From Ditibartonella apis (lineage in GTDB: Bacteria > Pseudomonadota > Alphaproteobacteria > Rhizobiales > Rhizobiaceae), in contig NZ_LXYU01000003.1 of the NCBI RefSeq assembly GCF_001952075.1, positions 248,001-312,000 of the forward strand: a stretch of DNA of 64,000 nucleotides. Reading direction: 5' to 3'. Shown here piece by piece: positions 27,895 to 38,598 of this stretch; position 1 is the first letter of the stretch; each line of letters starts with the position of its first letter. The notes under the pieces were generated by a model. It saw nothing but the letters and a program-made list of their open reading frames with translations. It was not told the DNA's origin and did not search any database. The translations under genes and the position numbers were made by a program.

Positions 27895-28110
27895 TCATCC
27901 GATAACTGTGATATTGACCGCTTTCGGACCTTTGCCACGACGGTCAGGCTCGGTGTCGAATGACACTTTCTGTGCGTCGGTAAGTCCAGTCAAACCCGAA
28001 GCCTGAACGGCCGAGATGTGCACGAAAATATCAGCGCCACCATCATCCGGCTTGATGAACCCGAAACCTTTATCGTTGTTAAAAAACTTTACTTCCCCGG
28101 TCTGTGCCAT
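27895..28110 (-). CDS. Cold-shock family RNA chaperone (copy 1)
   Basis: A single cold-shock domain of 71 residues that binds single-stranded RNA or DNA. RNP1 (NDKGFGFIKPDD, residues 13-24) and RNP2 (ADIFVHISAV, 27-36) are both complete. It begins MAQTGEVKFFN; the ATG at 28110 follows GAGGAAAC and is preferred over a start five codons upstream. Its paralogue at 46.9 kb differs in the second half. A long AT-rich upstream region (over 900 bases to uvrB) leaves room for a structured cold-shock leader, though no specific structure was identified. Confidence 0.94.
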   Translation of the reverse strand: MAQTGEVKFFNNDKGFGFIKPDDGGADIFVHISAVQASGLTGLTDAQKVSFDTEPDRRGKGPKAVNITVIG

Positions 28111-29033
28111 AGAATGTTTCCTCATTCAGTTACCTGTCGCAACAGGTTTCATAATAAACGCCGCCCCACACACCATGCGCAAAACGGCTCATGCAGGCAG
28201 TTCTTGAAGTCTGGAAAGCACTCTATTTACCAGCTTGCAACCGACGGTTACCAATTGAAACCAATATTTCTATTGGCAAAGTGGCTCCGGTTTTACCGGA
28301 AATCCGGTTGTTACCAGCCCAAAACTTATAGCGGTTTTGGCACGCCTGTTAATAGTCTTCCAATGTTCGTAAAATGCCCGAACCCGCATAGATTGTATTA
28401 AATTCTTGAAATTTGCAAGAGTTTTTTGAATTTATTCTTTAAATTGATTGAAATTAACAGTTTAAATTTTGTCTAAACATAAAGAGACGCAGTTCCATAC
28501 CAGTTTTTTAAATCGTTATAAAACCATCAAGAGAGGCGATTTGCCCTTTTTAAAAGTCGTAAAGCTTGTCCGGTTTTATCCACTTATTTTACCGATAATT
28601 GCGCTTTTTGAGCGCTGAAACAGGAAAAAAGAAGCGTTTTAATCTGAGCGCTTTTCTAAAAACCCGTATCAACAGCGATGATGCCAGACCGAAATCAATT
28701 TCAAATAATTGTTTTTATTTCCGGAATTTTTGAACAGAATAAAATATATAATGAAATCAGCCGGATAATTATATTTTTCACATGAAAAAGCGCGGGAGAT
28801 CAAAAACGTCCCAATCAAAATTGATAAAAAATAAGTATAATTATGCCTTTTCTTATGAAGAATTATCCAATTCTTTAAATCGATCTAATTATACGATAAA
28901 TGCGTTTTTTCATCTTTTTTTAAAATATTTTTTACGGTAAGCGGCTGTTCAAAGTGGCAAAAGGAAAGATTTACACAAGAATTCACCCTCTCGGTACTAT
29001 GCCTATTCGTGTAGGAGAAGAGGCCAAGGGCGC
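28111..29033. other. Long AT-rich region between csp and uvrB
   Basis: 923 bases with no coding sequence recognised. The part 28380-28960 is very AT-rich with no repeats longer than a few bases. The csp leader must lie at its left end, and a short CCGGTTTTACCGG hairpin occurs near 28288. It may carry a small RNA or protein below my detection. Confidence 0.4.
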
Positions 29034-31781
29034 TTAACGCCCCGGCCTTCCGGTTTTTCCGGGACGACGCCGTTTGCGTGCAACTTCCACAGGGTCTTCG
29101 AAAGAGCCCAAACCAATACGTTCGCGCTTGATCGGTTTTGCACTTTCACCGAGCGGGACTTCCGTACGTTTTACCGTCATTTCATCAAGCGTATTTTTTC
29201 TGAATTTTCCGCTTTTCGGGTTTGGTTGGAGAATTCCGACATCCATATTCGGCCCCATATGGTCAAGGTCGGGTTTGGCAAAGAGCCCCTTTTTATTGGC
29301 TTTGTCTCGCGACAGTTGGCCACTTTCGATAGTCTTTTCGACATTGCGGGTCAACGGATCATCTGAAATAGCAAGCTCCGTCTGCTGCAAGCGCTTGATC
29401 TCGTCGCGCAATTTTGCCGCTTCCTCGAAATCAAGATCGGCAGCCGCGTCGCGCATCAATTTTTCCAGATGTTCGATATGGGCAGCAAGGTTGTTGCCAA
29501 CCATATTGCCAGCCTCGGCAAATTCGGAAATATCTGCACGAACATGGTCGCGCTCGTAAACCGAGTCGAGAATATCGGCAATGTTCTTCTTCACGCTTGA
29601 TGGCGTAATGTGGTGTTCGATATTATAAGCCTGCTGTTTCTCGCGACGGCGTTCTGTTTCCGCCAGCGCTCTTTCCATCGAGCCGGTTTTGTTATCGGCA
29701 TAAAGGATAACACGGCCATCGACATTTCTTGCAGCACGGCCGATAGTCTGGATAAGCGACGTTTCCGAACGCAAAAACCCTTCCTTGTCGGCGTCAAGAA
29801 TGGCAACAAACCCGCATTCCGGAATATCAAGGCCTTCACGCAACAGGTTGATGCCCACAAGCACATCGAATGCGCCCAGACGCAAATCGCGGATAATCTC
29901 GATTCTTTCCAATGTATCAATGTCGGAATGCATATAACGAACACGGATACCCTGTTCATGGAGATATTCGGTCAAATCTTCCGCCATACGTTTGGTAAGA
30001 ACCGTTACCAGACTACGGTAGCCTTGTTCTGTGGTTTTGCGGATTTCACCAAGCACATCGTCAACCTGATTGCGGGCAGGGCGCACTTCTACCGGAGGGT
30101 CTATCAACCCTGTCGGGCGAATGACCTGTTCGGCAAAAACGCCGCCAGCCTGTTCCATTTCCCAAGCCCCCGGCGTTGCCGAAACAGCAATGGTTTGGGG
30201 GCGCATGGCGTCCCATTCCTCGAAACGTAACGGGCGGTTATCCATGCAGGAAGGTAGCCTGAAACCATATTCGGCCAATGTTGCTTTACGGCGGAAGTCA
30301 CCGCGATACATGCCACCGATTTGTGGAATGGTGACATGGCTTTCATCGGTAAAGATTATGGCATTATCGGGGATATATTCAAACATGGTTGGCGGCGGTT
30401 CACCCGGTTGCCGACCTGTCAAATAACGCGAATAATTTTCAATGCCCGCACAACTACCGGTTGCTTCCAGCATTTCAAGATCGAATGTGGTGCGCTGCTC
30501 AAGCCTTTGGGCTTCAAGTAGACGTCCTGCCTTGTTCAATTCGGCCAGACGGTCACGAAGCTCTACTTTTATGGATTTGATGGCCTGATTAAGTGTCGGA
30601 CGCGGCGTAACATAGTGCGAATTGGCGTAAATTTTAACCGATTTCAGATCACCGGTTTTTTGCCCCGTCAACGGGTCGAATTCGGTAATTGCATCAATCT
30701 CGTCACCAAACAAGGAAATGCGCCATGCGCGATCTTCCAGGTGGGCAGGGAAAATCTCGATTGTGTCGCCTCTCACACGGAACGAGCCGCGCACGAAATT
30801 GATATCCTGCCGGCGATATTGCTGCGCAACAAGGTCAGCGAGAAGCTGGCGCTGGTCGAGATGGTCGCCCACCTGCATCTGGAATGTCATTGCCGTATAG
30901 GTCTCGACCGAACCGATACCATAAATGCAGGAAACAGACGCGACGATAATAACATCATCACGTTCAAGAACCGCACGGGTTGCCGCATGGCGCATCCGGT
31001 CTATCTGTTCATTGATCGACGATTCCTTTTCGATATAGGTGTCGGAACGCGGCACATAGGCTTCCGGCTGATAATAATCATAATAGGAAACGAAATATTC
31101 TACGGCATTGTGCGGGAAGAAATTCTTGAACTCGCCATAAAGTTGTGCTGCCAGAGTTTTGTTCGGTGCAAGGATAAGGGCAGGGCGTTGTGTTTCTTCG
31201 ATGACTTTCGCCATTGTATAAGTTTTACCCGAGCCGGTCACACCGAGTAAAACCTGTGTGCGGTCACCATTTTTGATGCCTTCCACAAGGTCTTTGATCG
31301 CGGTCGGCTGATCGCCGGAAGGAAGAAACGATGTCTCCATTTTGAACGGAATCCCGCCTTCCGATTTTTCCGGACGGACAGGGCGATGCGGCGTCCACAA
31401 TTTGCCGTTTTTAAACAGCGGATTTCCTGAAGAAATGAGCTTGGACAATGCCTCGACGGTCGCCGTTGCACCGCCGGTGGAAATTTTTGACGCGTCTTCA
31501 AGCCCGACATCAAGTCCGGCCACGGGGTTAAGGCCGGCCGCAGCACGCTGCTTGGCTGTCGCTTTGCCACCAATCGAAGTGCCGCGCGCTGTACGAGCCC
31601 CCTTTGTCGAGGCTTTTTTGGCCTTTACCGGTTTTTTGACTGGCTTTTCGGCAGCCTTATCAATATCGGCTGCCCAGTCTGCTATAGACCCGGTTGCTGC
31701 CGCTGCAATATTTTGCTTGCCGGCTTTCGTGGGGGACTTTTTTGCCCCTGCGGATTGATGGTTTTTAGCTGATGACGTCAT
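29034..31781 (-). CDS. uvrB: Excinuclease ABC subunit B
   Basis: Damage-verifying helicase of nucleotide excision repair; works with UvrA and then UvrC. At 915 residues it is far longer than E. coli UvrB (673). The core starts near residue 145: Walker [17 protein letters not shown], the beta-hairpin [17 protein letters not shown] that clamps DNA, and [30 protein letters not shown] and QTIGRAARN as helicase motifs. A UVR domain that contacts UvrC is at [23 protein letters not shown] near 800. The first 130 residues are Ala/Lys-rich and the last 100 are basic, Pro-rich and unstructured; both extensions are usual in Rhizobiales. Start ATG at 31781. Confidence 0.97.
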   Translation of the reverse strand: MTSSAKNHQSAGAKKSPTKAGKQNIAAAATGSIADWAADIDKAAEKPVKKPVKAKKASTKGARTARGTSIGGKATAKQRAAAGLNPVAGLDVGLEDASKISTGGATATVEALSKLISSGNPLFKNGKLWTPHRPVRPEKSEGGIPFKMETSFLPSGDQPTAIKDLVEGIKNGDRTQVLLGVTGSGKTYTMAKVIEETQRPALILAPNKTLAAQLYGEFKNFFPHNAVEYFVSYYDYYQPEAYVPRSDTYIEKESSINEQIDRMRHAATRAVLERDDVIIVASVSCIYGIGSVETYTAMTFQMQVGDHLDQRQLLADLVAQQYRRQDINFVRGSFRVRGDTIEIFPAHLEDRAWRISLFGDEIDAITEFDPLTGQKTGDLKSVKIYANSHYVTPRPTLNQAIKSIKVELRDRLAELNKAGRLLEAQRLEQRTTFDLEMLEATGSCAGIENYSRYLTGRQPGEPPPTMFEYIPDNAIIFTDESHVTIPQIGGMYRGDFRRKATLAEYGFRLPSCMDNRPLRFEEWDAMRPQTIAVSATPGAWEMEQAGGVFAEQVIRPTGLIDPPVEVRPARNQVDDVLGEIRKTTEQGYRSLVTVLTKRMAEDLTEYLHEQGIRVRYMHSDIDTLERIEIIRDLRLGAFDVLVGINLLREGLDIPECGFVAILDADKEGFLRSETSLIQTIGRAARNVDGRVILYADNKTGSMERALAETERRREKQQAYNIEHHITPSSVKKNIADILDSVYERDHVRADISEFAEAGNMVGNNLAAHIEHLEKLMRDAAADLDFEEAAKLRDEIKRLQQTELAISDDPLTRNVEKTIESGQLSRDKANKKGLFAKPDLDHMGPNMDVGILQPNPKSGKFRKNTLDEMTVKRTEVPLGESAKPIKRERIGLGSFEDPVEVARKRRRPGKTGRPGR

Positions 31782-32453
31782 GATAGAACAATATGGTATT
31801 TCAGCCGGAAAATAAAAGGTAAAAGCTTAATTTTGTTTGTTATGTTCATACGATTTTTTACCTTTTGATTTTCTTGATATTTAACAATCAAAAGTGGGCT
31901 GGAAGATGTTTTGTTTTCGTAAAGCAAAAAGAAATTCCGTTCCATGTTTCTGCGCCGTAAAGTTTTCAGACGACTTATTTCACTTCCATCAAAATTGAAC
32001 ACGGTTCATAAGAACCCGAATTTTGCCAAAACCGGATGTTGCAGGACAAGGTGTAACAATAAACTTTGAATAGTCCTGTAAAATGCGGCTTGGGTAAAGC
32101 GCAGCCATAGTAAAGTTTAATTAGAATTCCTTCAGACCGCGCTTGGTGCAGACCGCGCTTGGTAAGTGGGATATCTGCTGCTCTCAAAGAGGTAACGATA
32201 AAGGATGGAACCATAAAGGGGCTTCTTTTCCACGCTCCGGTTTACTGTGTCGGGCTTAGGTAAGATGGTCAAAACAGGTGTTTTCAAGATCGGATGTTGA
32301 ATGACGATAAGCGCCAAAGTGTTTGACATGAGGGTAAACAATGCCCCACACGGAAAATCAGGTCGCCAAAAATCGGCCGGTAAAAAACCGGTCGCCAACA
32401 AAACCGGCCGTTTGTCACCAAAACGGCCGGTATAATCAACGTAACGGATAAAC
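31782..32453. other. Intergenic region upstream of uvrB
   Basis: 672 bases. The right part (32374-32431) holds terminator hairpins for the SH3 gene; the remainder should carry the uvrB promoter. A 15-base repeat CAGACCGCGCTTGGT occurs twice in tandem at 32131-32162. Confidence 0.45.
32374..32431 (-). terminator. Double terminator of the SH3 gene
   Basis: On the minus strand a perfect 11-base stem ACCGGCCGTTT / AAACGGCCGGT (32431-32421 and 32413-32403) is followed by TTTGTTGG and a second smaller ACCGG-TTTTTT-CCGGC hairpin. They lie 22 bases past the stop. Confidence 0.8.
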
Positions 32454-33275
32454 CTAGCGTTTGATATCGGGAAAATCTTCCCCGAACCCGCCACCAGGTG
32501 CGCCCCCGCCGGGTCTGATATCGGGGAAGCCTCCGCCATGAGAAGGCGGTGGAGTTGCCGGTCTACCCCCACCAGGTTTGATATCGGGGAAGCCTCCGCC
32601 ATGAGAAGGCGGTGGAGTTGCCGGTCTACCCCCACCGGGTTTGATATCGGGAAAACCACCACCGGATCCACCATGAGAAGGCGGCGGGAAGCCTGGTCCA
32701 CCGGAGCCACCACTAGGCCCACCTGCCGGAAAGTGGCCTCCCGGTCTGCTACCGGGGTAATGCCCACCTGGACCGCCATGAGGAGGCGGGGGCGGCATCC
32801 CCGGTCCCGGTCTGAAAGGTGGCGGGCGCATGCCCGGAGGCGGGCGGTGCGGCCTGTCAAATCCCCAATGTGGAGGAGGTGGTGGCGGCGGACGATGATC
32901 TCCATGCCAGTGATGCCTGCGATAATGACGGTAATACCAGTCATCATCGTCGTCAAAATAACCACCACCGATAATGACATTATATGTCGGAGAAGGACGA
33001 TTATAGCTGTTATAAACAGCCTCGCCATTGCGGAACGCAAGATATGAGGCAGAAGCCCAACCGATACGCGGGCCATAATTGATTTCACACCAATTGCCCG
33101 AACATCCGCGCACGCCGACGATTTCACCCGGCGGAATTGTGCCGCGGATAGCATAGGCTGTGCTTGGTCCATCTCTGAAATTCAAAGGCGCGGTTACAAG
33201 CGCATCCAATGCCTGCGCTGCCTGTGTCGTCAACAAGAAAGTACCAAACAGCAAGGAACCGAGTATTTTTCGCAT
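32454..33275 (-). CDS. Secreted SH3-domain protein with Pro/Gly-rich repeats
   Basis: A 273-residue exported protein of unknown role. It has a signal peptide (MRKILGSLLFGTFLLTTQAAQA), then a bacterial SH3 domain (about residues 25-85; NFRDGPSTAYAIRGTIPPGE and WCEINYGPRIGWASASYLA), often a cell-wall or peptide-binding module. After an Asp run and a His/Arg/Tyr-rich stretch (DDDDDWYYRHYRRHHWHGDH), the last 140 residues are Pro/Gly-rich and likely disordered, with three copies of GGFPDIKPGGGRPATPPPSH or close variants. At DNA level two 63-base copies (32516-32641) differ by one base, so the number of repeats probably changes quickly. ATG at 33275 follows GAGGG; an upstream in-frame ATG (33308) is less likely. 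Confidence 0.85.
   Translation of the reverse strand: MRKILGSLLFGTFLLTTQAAQALDALVTAPLNFRDGPSTAYAIRGTIPPGEIVGVRGCSGNWCEINYGPRIGWASASYLAFRNGEAVYNSYNRPSPTYNVIIGGGYFDDDDDWYYRHYRRHHWHGDHRPPPPPPPHWGFDRPHRPPPGMRPPPFRPGPGMPPPPPHGGPGGHYPGSRPGGHFPAGGPSGGSGGPGFPPPSHGGSGGGFPDIKPGGGRPATPPPSHGGGFPDIKPGGGRPATPPPSHGGGFPDIRPGGGAPGGGFGEDFPDIKR
32516..32641. repeat. 63-bp tandem repeat in the SH3 gene
   Basis: Two adjacent 63-base units, GATATCGGGGAAGCC..., differ at a single base; a third, diverged unit follows from 32643. They encode 21-residue repeats and keep the frame. Confidence 0.9.
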
Positions 33276-33617
33276 TTTACCCTCACGTTCAAGGGGTGAA
33301 TTTGTCATGGCGTTTTCTTCGCCGACTATTATAGGGTAATTTAAGCAAAATTGTAGCGAAGAGAAAGTGCCCGACAGGAAATCCGAAAATCAAGTTTTGT
33401 TAAGAAATGTTTATTCCGCCGCAAGCGATAGCTGTTTTATATGGTGTCGGGCGAGGCAATAATCAGGGCACAATCAAAAGAAATTTTTGGATGAAAAATC
33501 TTTTTCCTATGCTATATAATGAGAAGCTAAAAGTTTAGAGACGGGTTCCGGGAGGAGTTCCGGAGGCCGTTTCTTTTTGTTTTCGACGCGAAAACGCGGG
33601 AAGGAAAGGATACGATA
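33276..33617. other. Divergent region SH3 gene / greA
   Basis: 342 bases. The greA promoter and its leader hairpin are at 33515-33583; the SH3 gene promoter is not clear. Confidence 0.4.
33515..33583 (+). promoter_or_regulatory. greA promoter -10 box and leader terminator-like hairpin
   Basis: A perfect TATAAT lies at 33515-33520. About 20 bases later, ACGGGTTCCGGGA (from 33541) can pair with TTCCGGAGGCCGT, closing a GGAG loop, and TTTCTTTTTGTTTT follows. This is terminator-like and ends about 35 bases before the greA start codon, so it could limit read-through into greA. No good -35 box was seen. Confidence 0.55.
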
Positions 33618-34091
33618 ATGGAAAAATATCCGATGACGACCGGAAGCTACGAAAAGTTGAAAAAAGAGCTTCACTGGCGTCAACATGAAGAACGCCCCCG
33701 TATCATTGAAGCAATCGCCGAAGCGAGGGGCCATGGCGATCTTTCGGAAAACGCCGAATATCATGCTGCAAAAGAAGCCCAAAGCCATAACGAAGGCCGC
33801 ATAGCAGAACTTGAAGACTATGTGACATGTGCCGAAGTGATCGACGTTTCAAAACTCACCGGAGACAAAGTCAAATTCGGTGCAACTGTCAAATTGATTG
33901 ATGAAGACACTGAAGAGGAAAAAACCTACCAGATCGTCGGTGAACAGGAAGCCGAAGTAAAATTGGGCAAAATCTCTATTTCTTCGCCGATTGCCCGTGC
34001 ATTGATCGGCAAGGAAAAAGGCGATTCTATAGAAGTGAATGCACCGGGTGGTTCACGCTCTTACGAGATTTTATCCATTGAGTTTATCTGA
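33618..34091 (+). CDS. greA: Transcription elongation factor GreA
   Basis: Binds in the secondary channel of RNA polymerase and stimulates cleavage of backtracked transcripts. The 157-residue protein has the N-terminal coiled coil with the acidic tip [17 protein letters not shown] near residues 38-54, which places catalytic acidic residues at the active site, and the C-terminal FKBP-like domain ending [18 protein letters not shown] and a terminal SIEFI. Start ATG at 33618 with GGAAAGGA upstream. A terminator-like hairpin in its leader may regulate it. The LPS glycosyltransferase starts 11 bases after its stop codon, so they probably share a transcript. Confidence 0.97.
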   Translation: MEKYPMTTGSYEKLKKELHWRQHEERPRIIEAIAEARGHGDLSENAEYHAAKEAQSHNEGRIAELEDYVTCAEVIDVSKLTGDKVKFGATVKLIDEDTEEEKTYQIVGEQEAEVKLGKISISSPIARALIGKEKGDSIEVNAPGGSRSYEILSIEFI

Positions 34092-34102
34092 TCGGTTGTT
34101 CA

Positions 34103-35155
34103 ATGCGTGTGTCGATTGACGAAACGGACGTTATTGCGCCCAATTTCAAAAAGCGTTTGTCGGGTGTGACATCGACAATTGTGCAACTCATTCCCTTGCA
34201 GCGCAAAAAAGGCATACGCATTTCTACCATTGGACCCGGTCTGCCGGATAGTTTGCCATCTCTTGGCTATTCAAGCTTACTGAAACTCTGGAAACGGCCT
34301 GATGGCAAACCGTTTCGCATCTGGCATGCGCGGCGCAATGTCGAAATGGTGGCGGGTATTCTGCTGCGCGATCTTTTGCGCATGAAGCTGAAGCTTATTT
34401 TTACTTCTGCCGCGCAACGCCATCATAAGCCCTTTACCAATTGGCTTATCAGAAGAATGGACAGGGTTATCGCGACAAGTGCCCGTTCCGGCTCGTTTCT
34501 TGAAGTGCCCTATCGGGTCATCATGCATGGCATAGACCTTGACCGGTTTACCCCGCCTGCAACATTTGAAGATACATTCCAATCGACAAAACTTCCCGGC
34601 AAATATGCAGTCGGTTGTTTCGGGCGCGTACGCCACCAGAAAGGAACCGATCTTTTTGTTGATGCGATGATTGCGTTATTGCCCCATTATCCTGACTGGA
34701 CAGCCATTATTACCGGCCGTACCACTGCCGAGCACAAAGATTTTGAAAAAGAGCTGGAACGTAAAATTGCCGCCGCCGGTCTTCAAAAGCGCATTCTCAT
34801 ATTGGGCGAGGTTGATGATATCCGCGTCTGGTACCGGCGCGTAACGCTTTACGTTGCACCATCAAGGAACGAAGGGTTCGGGCTGACACCGCTTGAAGCT
34901 ATGGCTTCCAAAACCGCTGTTGTGGCAAGCGATGCGGGGGCTTATCAGGAACTTGTCACAGAAGGCACGGGAACAGTCGTTCCGGCCGGTGATGGAAAAG
35001 CTTTGACAGAAGCGATAAAGCCCTATCTGGCAAACCCTGAAAAGACAATTGCTATGGGTGAAAAAGCCTTAGAGCATGTGCAAAAAGATTTTCCGCTTAA
35101 TAAAGAAGCAAGCTCGATAGACGAAGTTTATCAGGAAGTTTTCACGCAAAAATAA
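34103..35155 (+). CDS. lpsB: LPS core glycosyltransferase (LpsB/LpcC-like, GT4)
   Basis: A 350-residue GT-B fold glycosyltransferase, expected to add a sugar (mannose in the rhizobial relatives) to the LPS inner core on the cytoplasmic face of the membrane. The donor-binding half shows GCFGRVRHQKGTDLFVDAM near residue 172 and the EX7E motif in EGFGLTPLEAMASK near 255-263; MHGIDLDRFTPP near 136 is typical too. The order greA-glycosyltransferase-lrp matches the Sinorhizobium core LPS region (greA-lpsB-lpsE-lpsD-lpsC-lrp), with the other lps genes missing here. That supports the name, but the sugar specificity is inferred and lpcC would be equally fair. Confidence 0.82.
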   Translation: MRVSIDETDVIAPNFKKRLSGVTSTIVQLIPLQRKKGIRISTIGPGLPDSLPSLGYSSLLKLWKRPDGKPFRIWHARRNVEMVAGILLRDLLRMKLKLIFTSAAQRHHKPFTNWLIRRMDRVIATSARSGSFLEVPYRVIMHGIDLDRFTPPATFEDTFQSTKLPGKYAVGCFGRVRHQKGTDLFVDAMIALLPHYPDWTAIITGRTTAEHKDFEKELERKIAAAGLQKRILILGEVDDIRVWYRRVTLYVAPSRNEGFGLTPLEAMASKTAVVASDAGAYQELVTEGTGTVVPAGDGKALTEAIKPYLANPEKTIAMGEKALEHVQKDFPLNKEASSIDEVYQEVFTQK

Positions 35156-35266
35156 TGCAATAGTTCTTTAGTTCGCGCTGAAATTCACGGGACTATAGCT
35201 TAAAAATAGCCTCGAGCGCTGCATGAGAAAGAAAAGTGATGTTTTTCGTGTGTCGCTTGGCGTTTT

Positions 35267-35737
35267 TTAAAGAATAAGCGGTGGCTCGTCTTTGATCACG
35301 CGAATGGTAAGTGCAGTGCGCACTGAACCGACATTGGAGGCAGCTGTCAGTTGTTCAATGACAAAAGTCTGGAAGCTTTTAAGATCGGGTGCCACACAGT
35401 GGAGCAGAAAATCCGATTCTCCTGACACCATCCATGCTTTTCTAACGAGTGGCCACTTATAGACCATTGCCGCAAAACCACGTAAATCCGCATCGGACTG
35501 GCGGTGCAAACCGACAAAGCAAAAAGCCACGAGATCCTGACCGATCATGGCACCATTCAGAATAGCCTGATAGCCTTTGATAATGCCGTCCTGCTCAAGG
35601 CGTCTGACACGACGCAGACATGGCGGTGCCGAAATACCGACTTTCGAAGCAAGCTCGACATTTGTCATGCGGCCATTGCTCTGGAGTTCTTTGAGTATTT
35701 TCCAATCGATTGAATCGAGATCGGCTTTAATCTGCAT
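35267..35737 (-). CDS. lrp: Lrp/AsnC family regulator
   Basis: A 156-residue amino-acid-responsive DNA-binding protein. The N-terminal HTH is clear (DWKILKELQSNGRMTNVELASKVGISAPPCLRRVRRLEQDGII, residues 11-53), followed by the RAM ligand-binding domain with VRKAWMVSGESDFLLHCVAPDLKSF. It is the gene that closes the rhizobial core LPS cluster in Sinorhizobium, and here lies convergent to the glycosyltransferase. trkH is 72 bases upstream on the same strand. The effector amino acid is not known. Confidence 0.93.
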   Translation of the reverse strand: MQIKADLDSIDWKILKELQSNGRMTNVELASKVGISAPPCLRRVRRLEQDGIIKGYQAILNGAMIGQDLVAFCFVGLHRQSDADLRGFAAMVYKWPLVRKAWMVSGESDFLLHCVAPDLKSFQTFVIEQLTAASNVGSVRTALTIRVIKDEPPLIL

Positions 35738-35809
35738 TGGGCGTTACTTCACTATTGTTCAATTGAGTGTCTGTCTATCACCGGTTAGGAAAAACGTCAC
35801 GTGGTAAAA

Positions 35810-37198
35810 TTATTTTCTCCAGAATGCCGGCGTGAAAAGAATAATAACCGTAACAATTTCGAGGCGTCCTGCAAACATAAGAGCACTTAAAATCCACAAT
35901 GCGGCGTCTCCGACTGTGGAAAAATTCCCGTCGGGGCCAATTCTATCACCAAAACCGGGGCCGACATTGGAAAGGGCGGTCAATGCACCGGTAAAAGCCG
36001 AAACAAAATCAAGGCCGGTGAAAGAAAGCAACATGGCTCCGATCACAAGTGAAGCCATATAGAGGCTTAAAAAAAGTAAAACCGTCTGGGCAAGGTCACC
36101 GGAAATATCGGTCCCGCCATAGCGCACTTTGACAACTGTGTTCGGTGAGAGAAGCCGCGTCATGGCAACGCGTGTGAAACGCCAAAGAATTATAAGACGG
36201 TTAATTTTGATGCCACCCGATGTTGAACCCGCACAACCGCCAATAAATGATGCAATGAAGAAAAGACCGATAGCGAAGGGGCCCCACAACAGGTAGTCTT
36301 CAGCAGCGTAACCGGTGGTGGTAATCACCGAAACGAAATGGAAAATCGCATCAAGAAATGCGTGATGAAACGAAAATCCGAACTGGAAGCGCAGCCAGAT
36401 TGCGAGCGCAAAACTGGCGACAAGAACGATGACCAGAAAAACAACAACCTGCGGGTCGGCCAAACGCCTTGAACGTTCAGGCAAAACGAGTTTGACATAA
36501 AGAATAAAGGGGAGCGAGGCGAGCAACATAAAAATTGTCGCAATGACCAGCACCGAAGGCGTTTTGGAAAAATAGCCGAGAGACGCATCGTGGGTTGAAA
36601 AACCGGCCGTCGCAATTGTTGTCATTGCGTGATTGACCGCGTCGAACATAGTCATGCCGACTGCAAAATAAGATAGCATGCATAAAAGCGTGAGCCCGAG
36701 ATAGGCAATGATAATGCCATTGGCGATCTGGTTGACGCGTGGCAAAACTTTTTCTGCACGGTCGGATGACTCCATATTGAAAAGCTGGATACCGCCAACT
36801 CTGAGCGAAGGTAAAAGCAGTAAGGCCAAGGCGATAAACCCGATGCCGCCAATCCAGCATAAAAGTGAACGCCATAGAAGAATACCCCGCGGCAACCGGT
36901 CAAGTCCGGTAAGCACAGTAGCACCGGTGGTGGTAATGCCGGAAACGCCTTCAAAAATGGCTGCTGCAAGTGACAAGGGCAGTCGAGAAAAATAAAGTGG
37001 CATCGCACCGAGCACACAGCCGGTAACCCACAAGCAGACTGTCAGCAAAAATCCGAGTCGTGCCGAAAAGCGGCAATTCGCTCCATTGGTTGCAAGCAGG
37101 ATCAGCGTTGCAAAGGCAATGGTTGTTGCAGCCGACCGGATGAATACAACCCAGTCGCTGTTTCCTGCCCGCAAATCGGCGAGAGCAGGGAGTAACAT
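35810..37198 (-). CDS. trkH: TrkH-type potassium uptake protein
   Basis: Polytopic K+ channel-like subunit, 462 residues from the first ATG. All four selectivity-filter loops are seen: GVSGITTTGATVLTG near 86, MTTIATAGFSTHDAS near 192, VSVITTTGYAAEDY near 290, and LSNVGPGFGDRIGP near 412. The N-terminus is unusual. The first helix begins before the ATG: the open frame continues upstream with ARFALILGIT joining directly to MLLPALADL. No ATG, GTG or TTG lies in this upstream stretch, but an ATT at 37255-37253 has GAGG six bases before it and would give 481 residues. The true start may be this rare codon, or the gene may have lost its first codons. trkA was not found in the window. Confidence 0.9.
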   Translation of the reverse strand: MLLPALADLRAGNSDWVVFIRSAATTIAFATLILLATNGANCRFSARLGFLLTVCLWVTGCVLGAMPLYFSRLPLSLAAAIFEGVSGITTTGATVLTGLDRLPRGILLWRSLLCWIGGIGFIALALLLLPSLRVGGIQLFNMESSDRAEKVLPRVNQIANGIIIAYLGLTLLCMLSYFAVGMTMFDAVNHAMTTIATAGFSTHDASLGYFSKTPSVLVIATIFMLLASLPFILYVKLVLPERSRRLADPQVVVFLVIVLVASFALAIWLRFQFGFSFHHAFLDAIFHFVSVITTTGYAAEDYLLWGPFAIGLFFIASFIGGCAGSTSGGIKINRLIILWRFTRVAMTRLLSPNTVVKVRYGGTDISGDLAQTVLLFLSLYMASLVIGAMLLSFTGLDFVSAFTGALTALSNVGPGFGDRIGPDGNFSTVGDAALWILSALMFAGRLEIVTVIILFTPAFWRK

Positions 37199-38503
<1,305 letters not shown>

Positions 38504-38598
38504 CTCTGGTCGGGTGAGTGGTAGTCACGCTCACGCCGTTAAGATTAGCAGATGTAACCGTTAAAACATTGAGAAGCGGTTTTAACAATTGAGGAGAT

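Noticed and set aside
32132..33172. 346-codon minus-strand ORF in another frame of the SH3 gene
   Set aside because: It overlaps the SH3 gene in a shifted frame; its length comes from the GC-rich repeats. No signal peptide or domain is seen.
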